Source: Chloroflexota bacterium (GTDB lineage Bacteria; Chloroflexota; Anaerolineae; Anaerolineales; Anaerolineaceae). From it: a stretch of DNA of 64,000 bases. The position numbers and the translations under genes are program-made. Each line of letters starts with the position of its first letter. Position 1 is the stretch's first letter. The notes beneath the pieces were generated by a model. The model was not told where the DNA came from. It saw nothing but the letters and a program-made list of their open reading frames with translations, and ran no database searches. Of the stretch, positions 55,887 through 64,000 are shown piece after piece. Location: positions 62,001-126,000 of the forward strand of contig JAEKNU010000004.1 of NCBI GenBank assembly GCA_016838895.1. The letters run 5' to 3'.

Positions 55887-57349
55887 GAATGTCTCTCCAA
55901 TAGTTTGAGGTACATTGCTTTATATCGTTCTGCTGAACGATGCCAGGAAAAATCTTTTCGCATAGCATCAATTTGCATCTGTCGCCATTTTCCAGGGTTG
56001 TCTTGATAGACATGCATTGCCAAAGCGATACTTTTACTACAATCATTTGCTTTTGCCGCAGTAAAGAGAAAACCATCAGGGTTTTCTGTTGAAGAATAAT
56101 CTTTGATGGTGTCTTTCAAGCCACCTGTGGCAGTTGCCACAGCCAGGCAACCATATCGCATAGCAAACATCTGTGACAAACCGCAAGGTTCATAGCGTGA
56201 GGGCATGATAATCATATCGCCACCTGCGTAGAGCTTGTGAGCGAGTTCATTGCTGAATTCGGCTAAGCCGACTATTTTTTCAGGCACTTTATTTGCCAAT
56301 GTACGAATGGCTTTTTCCAGCGCTGGATCACCTGTACCCAGAATGATACAGCGCCAATCCTGATCAAGCAACATGTTCAAACTGTCGAGCAATACATCAG
56401 CCCCTTTTTGCCCTGTCAGACGTCCGACCCAGATTAGCAATGGTGTTTTGTTCGATGTACCTGGAAAGTATTTGTCAAACAGAGCTTTTTTGTTGACCAT
56501 GCGCTGATCCAGATTATCAATCGTGTAGTTCTGAGCAAGAAAATGATCAGAAGCAGGATCCCATTCAGTTTGATCAATGCCATTCAGAATTCCGGCAACC
56601 TTGGTCGCCTTTTTCTGCAGGTAGGTATGCAAACCACAACCAAACTCGGGTGTCAATAATTCTTGCGCGTAGCCATTGGATACTGTTAGAATCTGATCCG
56701 CACGACTGATACCCATTGGTAAAGGCAGATCGCGTGCCCATTTTGGCAAGGATAGATTTCTAGATGGTCGGAATCCGAATTTGCGTAATATTTTTCGATT
56801 GGCATTGCCCATATAGGGTAAATTATGAATAGATAGTATTGTTGAAAAGGGTGATTTGCGATTTTTCTTGAAAGCGATTGTTTTTGTTTGATAAACTGCC
56901 AGCGCAGTGTGCCAATCATTGGCGTGATATAAATCTGGCAGGAAATTTATTGTGTCACAAAATGAATGAATCGCCTTTGAAAAAAGACAATACTTAATTA
57001 AATCAACTTGTAAATTGTCTGTATAAGGTGGGGTACTTGAAAGCGATGGACTTTTCAGAAAATATACAGGTAAGGCGGCATTCTGATCCTGAAATACTTC
57101 AATGATTTCATGGGTATTGGCGTATTCCACTACAAGCTCATCGAGCTTTTTAATATTTGTATTGCTCGTATTCATGTTCTTATGAAACGGCATTACCATA
57201 CGAATATCAAAAAACGCTGAATAAAGGTCAGCCAGAATTGGTGGCAGGGACCCTGATACATCTCCCAATCCACCGACTTTACTGTATGGGCTGGATTCCG
57301 CCGTCAGATACAATATTTTTTTCAGACCATTGTCACCAGTAAACGACAT
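55883..57349 (-). CDS. glgA: Glycogen synthase (GT5)
   Basis: 488 residues. Adds glucose from ADP-glucose to glycogen. KVGGLGDV in the N-terminal domain (SSPYSKVGGLGDVSGSLPPIL), FHANDWHTALA-like LYHANDWHTALAVYQ, IHNLPYMG, VGRLTGQKGADVL, and the C-terminal catalytic MPSRYEPCGLSQMFAMRYG. Starts 8 bases after the amidohydrolase-CYTH gene; overlaps glgC by 4. Confidence 0.97.
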   Translation of the reverse strand: MSFTGDNGLKKILYLTAESSPYSKVGGLGDVSGSLPPILADLYSAFFDIRMVMPFHKNMNTSNTNIKKLDELVVEYANTHEIIEVFQDQNAALPVYFLKSPSLSSTPPYTDNLQVDLIKYCLFSKAIHSFCDTINFLPDLYHANDWHTALAVYQTKTIAFKKNRKSPFSTILSIHNLPYMGNANRKILRKFGFRPSRNLSLPKWARDLPLPMGISRADQILTVSNGYAQELLTPEFGCGLHTYLQKKATKVAGILNGIDQTEWDPASDHFLAQNYTIDNLDQRMVNKKALFDKYFPGTSNKTPLLIWVGRLTGQKGADVLLDSLNMLLDQDWRCIILGTGDPALEKAIRTLANKVPEKIVGLAEFSNELAHKLYAGGDMIIMPSRYEPCGLSQMFAMRYGCLAVATATGGLKDTIKDYSSTENPDGFLFTAAKANDCSKSIALAMHVYQDNPGKWRQMQIDAMRKDFSWHRSAERYKAMYLKLLERHS

Positions 57350-57357
57350 AAATCGAC

Positions 57358-59331
57358 TTACCTTTTTTCAACAATTTCAATGTAATCATCGGTGATGATA
57401 TGCTCAATTGAGGCACCAAGCAATTCTAATAGTGCCGGGATCATTTCTGCTTTTACGTCGGCATCACTTCTGGACCAGGTGCGACTTTTTATTTCAAGGA
57501 AGTAACCCAGATCGGGTTTTTCAATTGTATCAATATTGATGAAGAATTCGGTATCCTGAAATTTGATCAAGAATCGTAAACGATCTTTTTCAATTTCAAC
57601 TTCCTGTGCAGGTTTGAAATATTCACGATAGAAGCGTAGTGATTGTGAAGCAGGGGCTAAATATCTACTTCGAGACAGTAACGCTTTATCGCCGAATTGA
57701 TATTCGCGTGAGACACCGATATGTGTAAGGCGGGACCGAACTTGGGTGACTTTGCCTTTATCTCCAACAAAATGATCTTCCCGATAGCGTAATTTACCTT
57801 GTGATGGATTTTCAAAATAGAAATAAGTATCATATTCACGATAATGTCGTTCACGAAGAATCTCTAATTCGGGGCTATTGATTGCCTTTACAATTGGGGC
57901 TGGATTTGTAATACATACTTTGGTTTGTACTTCAAAGGATTCAGCTTCTGAGGCACCGCCAATGGCAATCAATTTAGATAATACTGATTGTTCACGCTCA
58001 ATCAGGAAAGTATCAATTTCTTTGGCAAGTTTATTGGCATCTTTCAGCAAACTTTTTTCATCCAATGTTTGCAGCTCTTTCTCCAAGAAAACCCATTTTC
58101 CATTAATCATGACGTCGGTAACATCAGTGGATTTTGCAGCATAAACAATTTGGGCATACACAGAATCAGGATCTCTTTGGAAACGGGGTGAATTATGGAC
58201 AGGTGAAACATCAATAATAATCAGATCGGCTTTTTTACCAGGCTCCAGTGAACCAATCTGCTCCTGCAAATGTACGGCTTTTGCTCCCACGGTGGTAGCC
58301 AGGGCAAGTACGTCACGTGCAGGAAGTGAAGTCGGATCACCTGTACTCACTTTTGATAAGAAAGAAGCCAGCCGAATTTCCTCAAACATATCCAAATCGT
58401 TATTTGAAGCAGGACCATCTGTGCCAATGCCTACATTGACACCTAACTCGAGCATACGCTGTACCTGTGCAATCCCTGAGGCCAATTTCATATTTGAGGA
58501 GGGATTGTGAGCAATGCCTGCATTAGCGTGACTCAAACTGCGCATTTCACCCTCATCAATATGGACGCAATGCGCAGCAATTAATTTTGTATCCAACAAG
58601 GTTTGTTTTTTCACATAAGGTACAACAGGCATACCAATATTTTTACGCATTTCTTCAACTTCAGTGGCAGTTTCAGATATATGGATATGCAATGGAACAT
58701 CAAATTCTCTGGCTAAGGCTGCGGAAGCTTGCAGAATTTCATCGGTACAAGTATATGGTGCATGTGGGGCGATCGCCGGTGTGATTAGCGGATGATTTTT
58801 CCACTTCTCAATAAACTTTCTGGCATAGGCCAAACCTTCTTCATAAGATGCAGAATCGGGTGTTGGGAATTTTAATATGGATTCACCACATATTGCTCGC
58901 ATTCCGGCTTTTACAGTTGCCTCGGCGACATCATCTTCAAAATAATACATATCAGCAAAGGTGGTGATACCACTTTTTATCATTTCTGCACATGCCAATA
59001 ATGTGCCCAATTGTACAAATTCGGGTGTAACATATTCGCGTTCAACTGGCATCATATAGCCTAAGAGCCATACATCAAGTCGCAGATCATCGGCCAAGCC
59101 CCGTAATAGTGTCATGGGGACATGGGTATGTGCATTGACAAAACCCGGCATGAGTACTTTTTCATTACAATCGATAATTGAATCTGCTGAAAACTTCTCT
59201 AAAATTTCTTTTTCTTCACCCACAGCCAGAATTTCATCCTTCTTAATTGCAATTGCACCAGGATAAAAAGTTTGGAATGATTCGTCCATGGATAAGATAC
59301 ATGCATTTTTTAATAATATATCTGCTTTCAT
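57358..59331 (-). CDS. MTA/SAH-deaminase-like amidohydrolase fused to a CYTH domain
   Basis: 657 residues. Residues 1-435 are a full metal-dependent amidohydrolase of the MtaD/TrzA type, with metal ligands His68/His70 (VNAHTHVPM), His217 with Glu220 (IHISETATEVEE), His254 (AAHCVHID) and Asp305 (GIGTDGPASN). Relatives deaminate 5'-methylthioadenosine, S-adenosylhomocysteine or similar purines. Residues about 460-657 are a CYTH/triphosphate-tunnel domain: EVQTK (467-471) where EXEXK is usual, YDTYFYFENP, LRYRED, and DTIEKPDLGYFLEIKSR where the family usually has a second acidic residue at the Lys. The fusion is unusual. Two changed positions may make the CYTH part a binding module. Gene lies between cinA (26 bases) and glgA (8 bases). 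Confidence 0.9.
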   Translation of the reverse strand: MKADILLKNACILSMDESFQTFYPGAIAIKKDEILAVGEEKEILEKFSADSIIDCNEKVLMPGFVNAHTHVPMTLLRGLADDLRLDVWLLGYMMPVEREYVTPEFVQLGTLLACAEMIKSGITTFADMYYFEDDVAEATVKAGMRAICGESILKFPTPDSASYEEGLAYARKFIEKWKNHPLITPAIAPHAPYTCTDEILQASAALAREFDVPLHIHISETATEVEEMRKNIGMPVVPYVKKQTLLDTKLIAAHCVHIDEGEMRSLSHANAGIAHNPSSNMKLASGIAQVQRMLELGVNVGIGTDGPASNNDLDMFEEIRLASFLSKVSTGDPTSLPARDVLALATTVGAKAVHLQEQIGSLEPGKKADLIIIDVSPVHNSPRFQRDPDSVYAQIVYAAKSTDVTDVMINGKWVFLEKELQTLDEKSLLKDANKLAKEIDTFLIEREQSVLSKLIAIGGASEAESFEVQTKVCITNPAPIVKAINSPELEILRERHYREYDTYFYFENPSQGKLRYREDHFVGDKGKVTQVRSRLTHIGVSREYQFGDKALLSRSRYLAPASQSLRFYREYFKPAQEVEIEKDRLRFLIKFQDTEFFINIDTIEKPDLGYFLEIKSRTWSRSDADVKAEMIPALLELLGASIEHIITDDYIEIVEKR

Positions 59332-59357
59332 ATGCCTTCCTTGTTAGTGGCTATCAA

Positions 59358-60497
59358 TTATGATTTTAGAATTGAGCGTATATATCCTAATTCATAGTGA
59401 TAAACCCATTGAGGAAAATCCTCTTTTGGACCCATAAAACTACGCAAAATTGGGGTTTCATGTGCAAAATCAGAATTATATATGAGTAATATCATTTTAT
59501 CAATTTTATGAAAAACCGCAAAAGCGATTTTTTTTGTGCTCTCTAAGGAGTTGAATTTTACCATTTCTTTGACAAAATCATCTTCATTCTCTATCCTATT
59601 TTCAGGCATAATATGACATTGGGGAGAAGATAAATTGAATAGTTCGGGTATTTGGTGGTTAAAAGGATAGATCGTGTAAATTTGGTCTTGGTTGTTGAAT
59701 AATGCTTCAACAACTTGGTGGAGGGTTTCACCATCTTCTGCAAAAATGTAGTCGGATAAACGTTCATGAATGATGCTTTTAAATTCAGAAATACTGGCCT
59801 CAGCGGATTCTTTCGATAATGACTTTGCAGTGATCCGGATATCGATTTGCCCGGCGTGGGCAGAGATACCTACCGTGGGATTATTGGATTTCTCTAATTC
59901 GGAAATTTCTTGATCGACCAGTGATTCACCAATGCCAATAAGATGAATTGTTTTTGTCATTATGGTGGCTTTTTCCGGAAAGGATTGCTCAATAAGTTTC
60001 TTGAGATGATTCACAAACAAGTATTCCATCTCTTTCGGTACACCAGGCAGGCTGGCTGTGAGTTGATTATTTTGATAGATATAAAATGCTGGTGCGGATC
60101 CGACTGCATTATTTATAACCTTTGCATTTTCTGGTAAATATGCCTGACGCTTGTTGTTTTCTGAGGCGACACGATTATTATCGAGGAAACGTCGTTTAAT
60201 ATGTTCCCATAATTCGGGGTGAAAGATTAATGGCACATGGTAAGCTTTCGCAATTGCACTTCGGGTTGGGTCATCAATGGTTGGTCCTAACCCGCCGGTG
60301 GTGATTACGATATCAGCGCGCTGATGTGCTTCACGAACCAATTCAGCAATACGATCTTCGTTATCACCGATTACAGTCGTGCGATACAAATCAATACCCA
60401 AATTGCGTAATTGATTTGCAAGAAAGTACGTATTTGTATCCAGCGTGACGCCCAGCAATAATTCTGTACCAATTGCGATGATTTCTGCTTTTGCCAT
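59358..60497 (-). CDS. cinA: CinA-family protein with degenerate C-terminal domain
   Basis: 379 residues from ATG 60497 (GAGGAA upstream). N-terminal molybdopterin-binding-like domain: AEIIAIGTELLLGVTLDTNTYFL, VITTGGLGPTIDDPT, LPGVPKEME, then the middle CinA domain (about 165-250). CinA proteins hydrolyse ADP-ribose-type nucleotides (N-terminal part) and deamidate NMN (C-terminal PncC part). Here the C-terminal 120 residues lack the PncC motif with the catalytic Ser (AESCTGG-like) but keep a recognisable end. NMN deamidase activity is probably lost. First gene of the run to malQ. Confidence 0.88.
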   Translation of the reverse strand: MAKAEIIAIGTELLLGVTLDTNTYFLANQLRNLGIDLYRTTVIGDNEDRIAELVREAHQRADIVITTGGLGPTIDDPTRSAIAKAYHVPLIFHPELWEHIKRRFLDNNRVASENNKRQAYLPENAKVINNAVGSAPAFYIYQNNQLTASLPGVPKEMEYLFVNHLKKLIEQSFPEKATIMTKTIHLIGIGESLVDQEISELEKSNNPTVGISAHAGQIDIRITAKSLSKESAEASISEFKSIIHERLSDYIFAEDGETLHQVVEALFNNQDQIYTIYPFNHQIPELFNLSSPQCHIMPENRIENEDDFVKEMVKFNSLESTKKIAFAVFHKIDKMILLIYNSDFAHETPILRSFMGPKEDFPQWVYHYELGYIRSILKS

Positions 60498-60631
60498 TTG
60501 TTGATTCCTCATCTGTTTTGGGATACATAAGTGTTTTGATGAACTATGAATAAATCGCCTTGCAAAAACATGATTGAACGGTTATCCTTTTTGAAGGATT
60601 TTAAGAATATCACAATTCTGGACTGAAATGT

Positions 60632-60988
60632 ATGTGGAATCAAAAGATTGGTAAATTGGGTGAACAATTGGCAGTTAACTTTCTCAAAGAAGCTGGAATT
60701 GAAATCGTTGCAAGAAATTTTCGCAATGATTATGGTGAGGTAGATATTATCGGTTTGGATAAATCAGATATGGTTTTCTTTGAAGTTAAAACACGTTGTA
60801 CAGATGCTTTTGGATACCCTGAGCTGGCAATAACAGATCGCAAATTATCAAGGATGATAAATAGTGCGATGGATTATATACAAGCTTTTGAGCAAACTGT
60901 TGATTGGCGAATTGATGTGATTGCTATAAATCTAAATAAGGAAAAAAAGACCAGCCAGATCGAATGGATTAAAAATGTTACCGAGTAA
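60632..60988 (+). CDS. yraN: YraN/UPF0102-family putative endonuclease
   Basis: 118 residues. Restriction-endonuclease-like fold: GKLGEQLAVNFLKEAGIEIVARNFRNDYGEVDIIGLD (shown in parts), with Glu-x-Asp and VFFEVKTRCTDAFG supplying the D-ExK metal site. Function of the family is not established; a nuclease role is inferred. No clear ribosome site. Its end overlaps miaA by 14 bases. Confidence 0.92.
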   Translation: MWNQKIGKLGEQLAVNFLKEAGIEIVARNFRNDYGEVDIIGLDKSDMVFFEVKTRCTDAFGYPELAITDRKLSRMINSAMDYIQAFEQTVDWRIDVIAINLNKEKKTSQIEWIKNVTE

Positions 60989-61925
60989 TATAACAAAACC
61001 ATTAATTGTAATTCTAGGTCCGACAGGTGTTGGAAAAACTGAATTTTCCTTGCGGTTTGCTGAACATATCAATGGTGAAATTATTTCGGCAGATTCCCGT
61101 TTATTTTACAGAGGTATGGATATTGGTACAGCGAAACCCACTGAAAAGGAAATGGAACGTGTAGTGCATCATTTGATTGATGTATGTAATCCGGATGAAA
61201 ACTGGAGCCTGGCATTATATCAGGAAGCTGTTAATAATATCGTATGTGAGATACATAACAGAACTCATGTACCAATCTTGGTTGGTGGGACTGGTCAGTA
61301 TATTAAGGCGATTGTGGATGGTTGGGATTTACCGGCCCAGGAGCCAGATGATCATCTTCGTGAAATACTGGAGGAAATTGCCAAAGAAAAGGGCAAGCAA
61401 GCGATTTATAAAATCCTCACGCGAATGGATCCACAGACACTGACATATGTAGAGTATCAGAATACACGACGCGTGGTGAGGGCTTTGGAAGTCATTATGC
61501 GTACTGGCAAGCCATTCTCTGATTTAAGGCAAACAAGATTTGTTCCATATCAAATATTTCAAATTGGCATTAAAAGGGATCGAAAAACACTGTATGAGCG
61601 TATTGACCAGCGCATTGAACATATGTTTGTTGATGGATTTGTAGAAGAAGTAAAAGCTTTGATTGATCAAGGCTATGGAAAACAAGTTCCGGCATTGTCG
61701 GCGATAGGCTATCGTGAAGTCTCAGCTTATTTGGCAGGTGAAATAAGTATGGAAGAAGCGCTGACATTGATGAAGCGCTACACCAGACAATATGTACGCA
61801 GACAGGCGAATTGGTTTAAGGAAACGGATCCATCCATTCATTGGTTTGATGCAGAAAAAATCACAACAAAAATGGTTATGGAAGTGATTGGCGAAGAGAA
61901 AAATTGGATATTACCTAAAAAATAA
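60975..61925 (+). CDS. miaA: tRNA dimethylallyltransferase
   Basis: 316 residues. Adds a dimethylallyl group to A37 of tRNAs reading UNN codons. P-loop ILGPTGVGKTEFSL, the substrate motif SADSRLFYRGMDIGTAKP, LVGGTGQYIKAIVDGW, RRVVRALEVIMRTGKP and YTRQYVRRQANWFK. Overlaps yraN by 14 bases and ends in a strong terminator. Confidence 0.97.
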   Translation: MLPSNITKPLIVILGPTGVGKTEFSLRFAEHINGEIISADSRLFYRGMDIGTAKPTEKEMERVVHHLIDVCNPDENWSLALYQEAVNNIVCEIHNRTHVPILVGGTGQYIKAIVDGWDLPAQEPDDHLREILEEIAKEKGKQAIYKILTRMDPQTLTYVEYQNTRRVVRALEVIMRTGKPFSDLRQTRFVPYQIFQIGIKRDRKTLYERIDQRIEHMFVDGFVEEVKALIDQGYGKQVPALSAIGYREVSAYLAGEISMEEALTLMKRYTRQYVRRQANWFKETDPSIHWFDAEKITTKMVMEVIGEEKNWILPKK

Positions 61926-61957
61926 AAAGCCGAGAAAATATTTTCTCGGCTTTTTTT
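61924..61957. terminator. Bidirectional terminator between miaA and ftsH
   Basis: AAAAAGCCGAGAAAA (61924-61938) pairs with TTTTCTCGGCTTTTT (61941-61955), with a T run on the plus strand and an A/T-rich partner for the minus strand. It overlaps the miaA stop codon. Confidence 0.9.
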
Positions 61958-61964
61958 ATCAGAT

Positions 61965-63830
61965 TTAGGCATCCGCTAACAATTGCGGTGTACCACTGGA
62001 TTTTGGAATGGGGGGTGGGAAGATTGCTTCAAACTCTTCACGGTTGATTGTTTCAACTTCCAATAGTTTTTGTGCAACAGCTTCCAATTTATCCCGGTAC
62101 TTTGTGAGAATCTCTTTAGTCTGCTCATACGCTTCATTTACGATACGTTTCACTTCCTGGTCAATACGATTGGCAATTTCCTCTGAGTAATCACGTTGTT
62201 CAGAGATTTCACGGCCAAGAAAAACCAGTTCTTCTTTCTTGCCATATACCATGGGGCCCATGATATCACTCATGCCCAAACGAGTGACCATTTCACGAGC
62301 AATCATGGTTACACGTTCAATATCATTAGAGGCACCGGCTGTGATGTCATCAAAGACCATCTCTTCGGCAACACGGCCACCCAAAAGGCCCACAATTTCT
62401 GCTAGTAGTTTCTTGCGGGACATCATGGTGCGATCATAATCAGGCAAGGACAGGGTATATCCTGCGGCCATACCGCGTGCAATGATGGAAACTTTATGAA
62501 CAGGATTGGCATGAGGGATGGCATTCAGTACAATGGCATGCCCGGCTTCGTGATACGCAACAATCCGTTTTTCTTCTTCACTAATGAGTCGGCTTTTTCG
62601 TTCAGGACCAGCAATGACACGTTCAATTGATTCCTGGAAATCGGATTGTTCGATTGTTTTTTTGTTATGACGAGCAGCTAGAATCGCTGCTTCATTTACC
62701 AAATTTTCAATGTCTGCGCCAACAAAACCTGGTGTACCACGTGCAAGGATAGCTAAATCAACAGCTGCACTAATGGGTTTCCCTTTGACATGCACTTTCA
62801 GGATTGCTTCACGACCTTTGACATCCGGACGGTCTAAAACGACGCGACGGTCAAAACGGCCTGGACGTAATAACGCAGGATCAAGAATATCAGGTCGGTT
62901 CGTGGCAGCAATGATGATGATATTGGTATCTGTGTCAAAACCGTCCATTTCAACGAGCATCTGATTCAAGGTTTGTTCCCGCTCATCGTGACTACCGCCT
63001 AATCCAGCACCACGCTGACGGCCAACTGCATCAATTTCATCAACAAAAACGATACAAGGAGATTGGCGTTTTGCCTGATCGAAAAGATCGCGAACCCGGC
63101 TGGCACCCACACCAACAAACATTTCTACAAATTCAGAACCAGATATGGAGAAGAATGGAACACCTGCTTCACCTGATACCGCTTTGGCAAGTAATGTTTT
63201 GCCAGTACCAGGAGGGCCAACTAACAAGACACCTTTAGGAATTCTGGCACCCAGAGCAATAAATTTCTCCGGTTCACGAAGAAATTCAACGATTTCCATT
63301 AATTCATCTTTTGATTCCTCAACACCGGCAACATCATCGAATGTTACTGTGGGTTGATCGCCAGAAAACATTTTTGCGCGCGATTTGCCAAAAGACATGG
63401 CTGCATTATTGTTCCCTTGTGCCTGTCGAAAAAAGATAAAGAAGAGCACGCCCATAAAAGCGAAAGGTAGAATCATTAGAAAAGCATTAAAAATACCGAT
63501 CCAGACACTCTGTGGCTTTACCCGGATATCAATTGCATTACCAGAAAGTTTATCAGAGGATACACCAAATTGAGTTAATTGTTCAATTAAAGAGGTTTCG
63601 GTTTCTTTGCGCGAAGTCCGTTCAGTCCCACCTTCTTTATAAATAATGGTTAATTCATCTTCATTTGCGATCGTGATCTTCGATACATCTCCAGCCTGAA
63701 TATCTGTTGCCAGTTGATTTATGGAAATGACCTTATCTTCACCGTTGCGAGCATAGCTGCCAAGTGCAAGGGCTATTATCACGATAATAATGATAGCATA
63801 TAACAAATACGATTGATTCTTTGAATTCAA
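61965..63830 (-). CDS. ftsH: ATP-dependent zinc metalloprotease FtsH
   Basis: 621 residues from TTG 63830, with GGGAGG 6 bases upstream; an earlier in-frame TTG at 63857 lacks a site. Two membrane segments (about 8-25 and 118-140) flank an extracytoplasmic domain. AAA ATPase: [33 protein letters not shown], the second region of homology [20 protein letters not shown]. Zinc protease motif [11 protein letters not shown] with the third ligand in the later [15 protein letters not shown]. Degrades membrane and regulatory proteins. Convergent with miaA. Confidence 0.97.
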   Translation of the reverse strand: MNSKNQSYLLYAIIIIVIIALALGSYARNGEDKVISINQLATDIQAGDVSKITIANEDELTIIYKEGGTERTSRKETETSLIEQLTQFGVSSDKLSGNAIDIRVKPQSVWIGIFNAFLMILPFAFMGVLFFIFFRQAQGNNNAAMSFGKSRAKMFSGDQPTVTFDDVAGVEESKDELMEIVEFLREPEKFIALGARIPKGVLLVGPPGTGKTLLAKAVSGEAGVPFFSISGSEFVEMFVGVGASRVRDLFDQAKRQSPCIVFVDEIDAVGRQRGAGLGGSHDEREQTLNQMLVEMDGFDTDTNIIIIAATNRPDILDPALLRPGRFDRRVVLDRPDVKGREAILKVHVKGKPISAAVDLAILARGTPGFVGADIENLVNEAAILAARHNKKTIEQSDFQESIERVIAGPERKSRLISEEEKRIVAYHEAGHAIVLNAIPHANPVHKVSIIARGMAAGYTLSLPDYDRTMMSRKKLLAEIVGLLGGRVAEEMVFDDITAGASNDIERVTMIAREMVTRLGMSDIMGPMVYGKKEELVFLGREISEQRDYSEEIANRIDQEVKRIVNEAYEQTKEILTKYRDKLEAVAQKLLEVETINREEFEAIFPPPIPKSSGTPQLLADA

Positions 63831-63879
63831 ATCATCCTCCCAGGAGAGTATTACCAAATCACTAACTATAATTAATGAA

Positions 63880-63888
63880 ATTATACCA
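63880..63888 (-). promoter_or_regulatory. Extended -10 promoter of ftsH
   Basis: The minus strand reads TGGTATAAT, about 50 bases before the ftsH TTG start. No good -35. The remaining bases to 64000 are AT-rich and hold no further recognised feature. Confidence 0.45.
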
Positions 63889-64000
63889 ATCTATGATATA
63901 CAAGACCAGCAAATCATTGATATAGTAGATGATATTAAGATATTTCTTACAAAATTCAAGAAAAAATAGATGCTTTACCCATTTTGTAGTAATTCTGTAC

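Noticed and set aside
1-64000. tRNA, rRNA, CRISPR, insertion sequence or prophage
   Set aside because: All gaps were read; none shows cloverleaf arms, repeat-spacer units, transposase frames or terminal repeats.

Overview
The window looks like chromosome of a moderately AT-rich, free-living member of the Chloroflexota, most likely class Anaerolineae. This is an inference from gene content and style: Pro/Thr/Glu-rich exported proteins, a Baseplate_J-like membrane protein beside ruvX and mltG, polyphosphate glucokinase, a beta' subunit with a long coiled-coil insertion, and many TTG/GTG starts. It cannot be proven without a database search. No rRNA, tRNA, CRISPR array, insertion sequence or prophage was found. 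Coding density is high, and no gap exceeds about 230 bases.

Layout. 1-9375: the end of a sensor histidine kinase, then rpoC and a gyrA-type topoisomerase gene, each with a strong sigma70-type promoter and a hairpin terminator. 9390-13757: a TIM-barrel glycosidase-like/NTF2-like protein, an HD-domain protein and a SanA/YdcF-like membrane protein on the minus strand, then a TGS/uridine-kinase-like protein. 13758-19188: a PLP aminotransferase, a serine hydroxymethyltransferase-aminomethyltransferase fusion, and an alpha/beta hydrolase. 19394-23455: an ECF sigma factor with a tiny membrane partner, a glutaredoxin-like protein, two Tic20/DUF4870-like membrane proteins, fmt and panE. 23504-28039: mutS, an aldo/keto reductase, a PspC-domain protein and an unrecognised 185-residue protein. 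28040-34504: scpA, threonine synthase, rnc and smc.

34526-46136 is one long minus-strand block. It reads lipoprotein, DnaQ-like exonuclease, AddB-like protein, UvrD helicase, Fe-S PD-(D/E)XK nuclease and recJ. These are followed by rpsF-ssb-rpsR and a membrane-anchored PpiC foldase. The five recombination genes are coupled by overlaps or very short gaps. They look like an AddAB/RecBCD-type end-resection machine whose nuclease is a separate protein and which is packaged with two further exonucleases. This is the strongest candidate here for an undescribed system.

46272-50089: Baseplate_J-like protein, ruvX, mltG and polyphosphate glucokinase. 50099-53129: a class II fumarase/aspartase-family enzyme, a ferredoxin and an EamA transporter. 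53135-60497: a minus-strand run of cinA, an amidohydrolase fused to a CYTH domain, glgA, glgC and malQ (glycogen metabolism). 60632-63830: yraN, miaA and ftsH.

Two multidomain proteins are unusual. The GlyA-GcvT fusion has what looks like a degenerate extra GcvT-like module between its two enzymes. The 657-residue MTA/SAH-deaminase-like amidohydrolase ends in a CYTH (triphosphate-tunnel) domain with two altered acidic positions. Three genes (fmt, the 185-residue unknown, scpA) carry an extended -10 box exactly 7 nt before the start codon and appear to be expressed from leaderless mRNAs.
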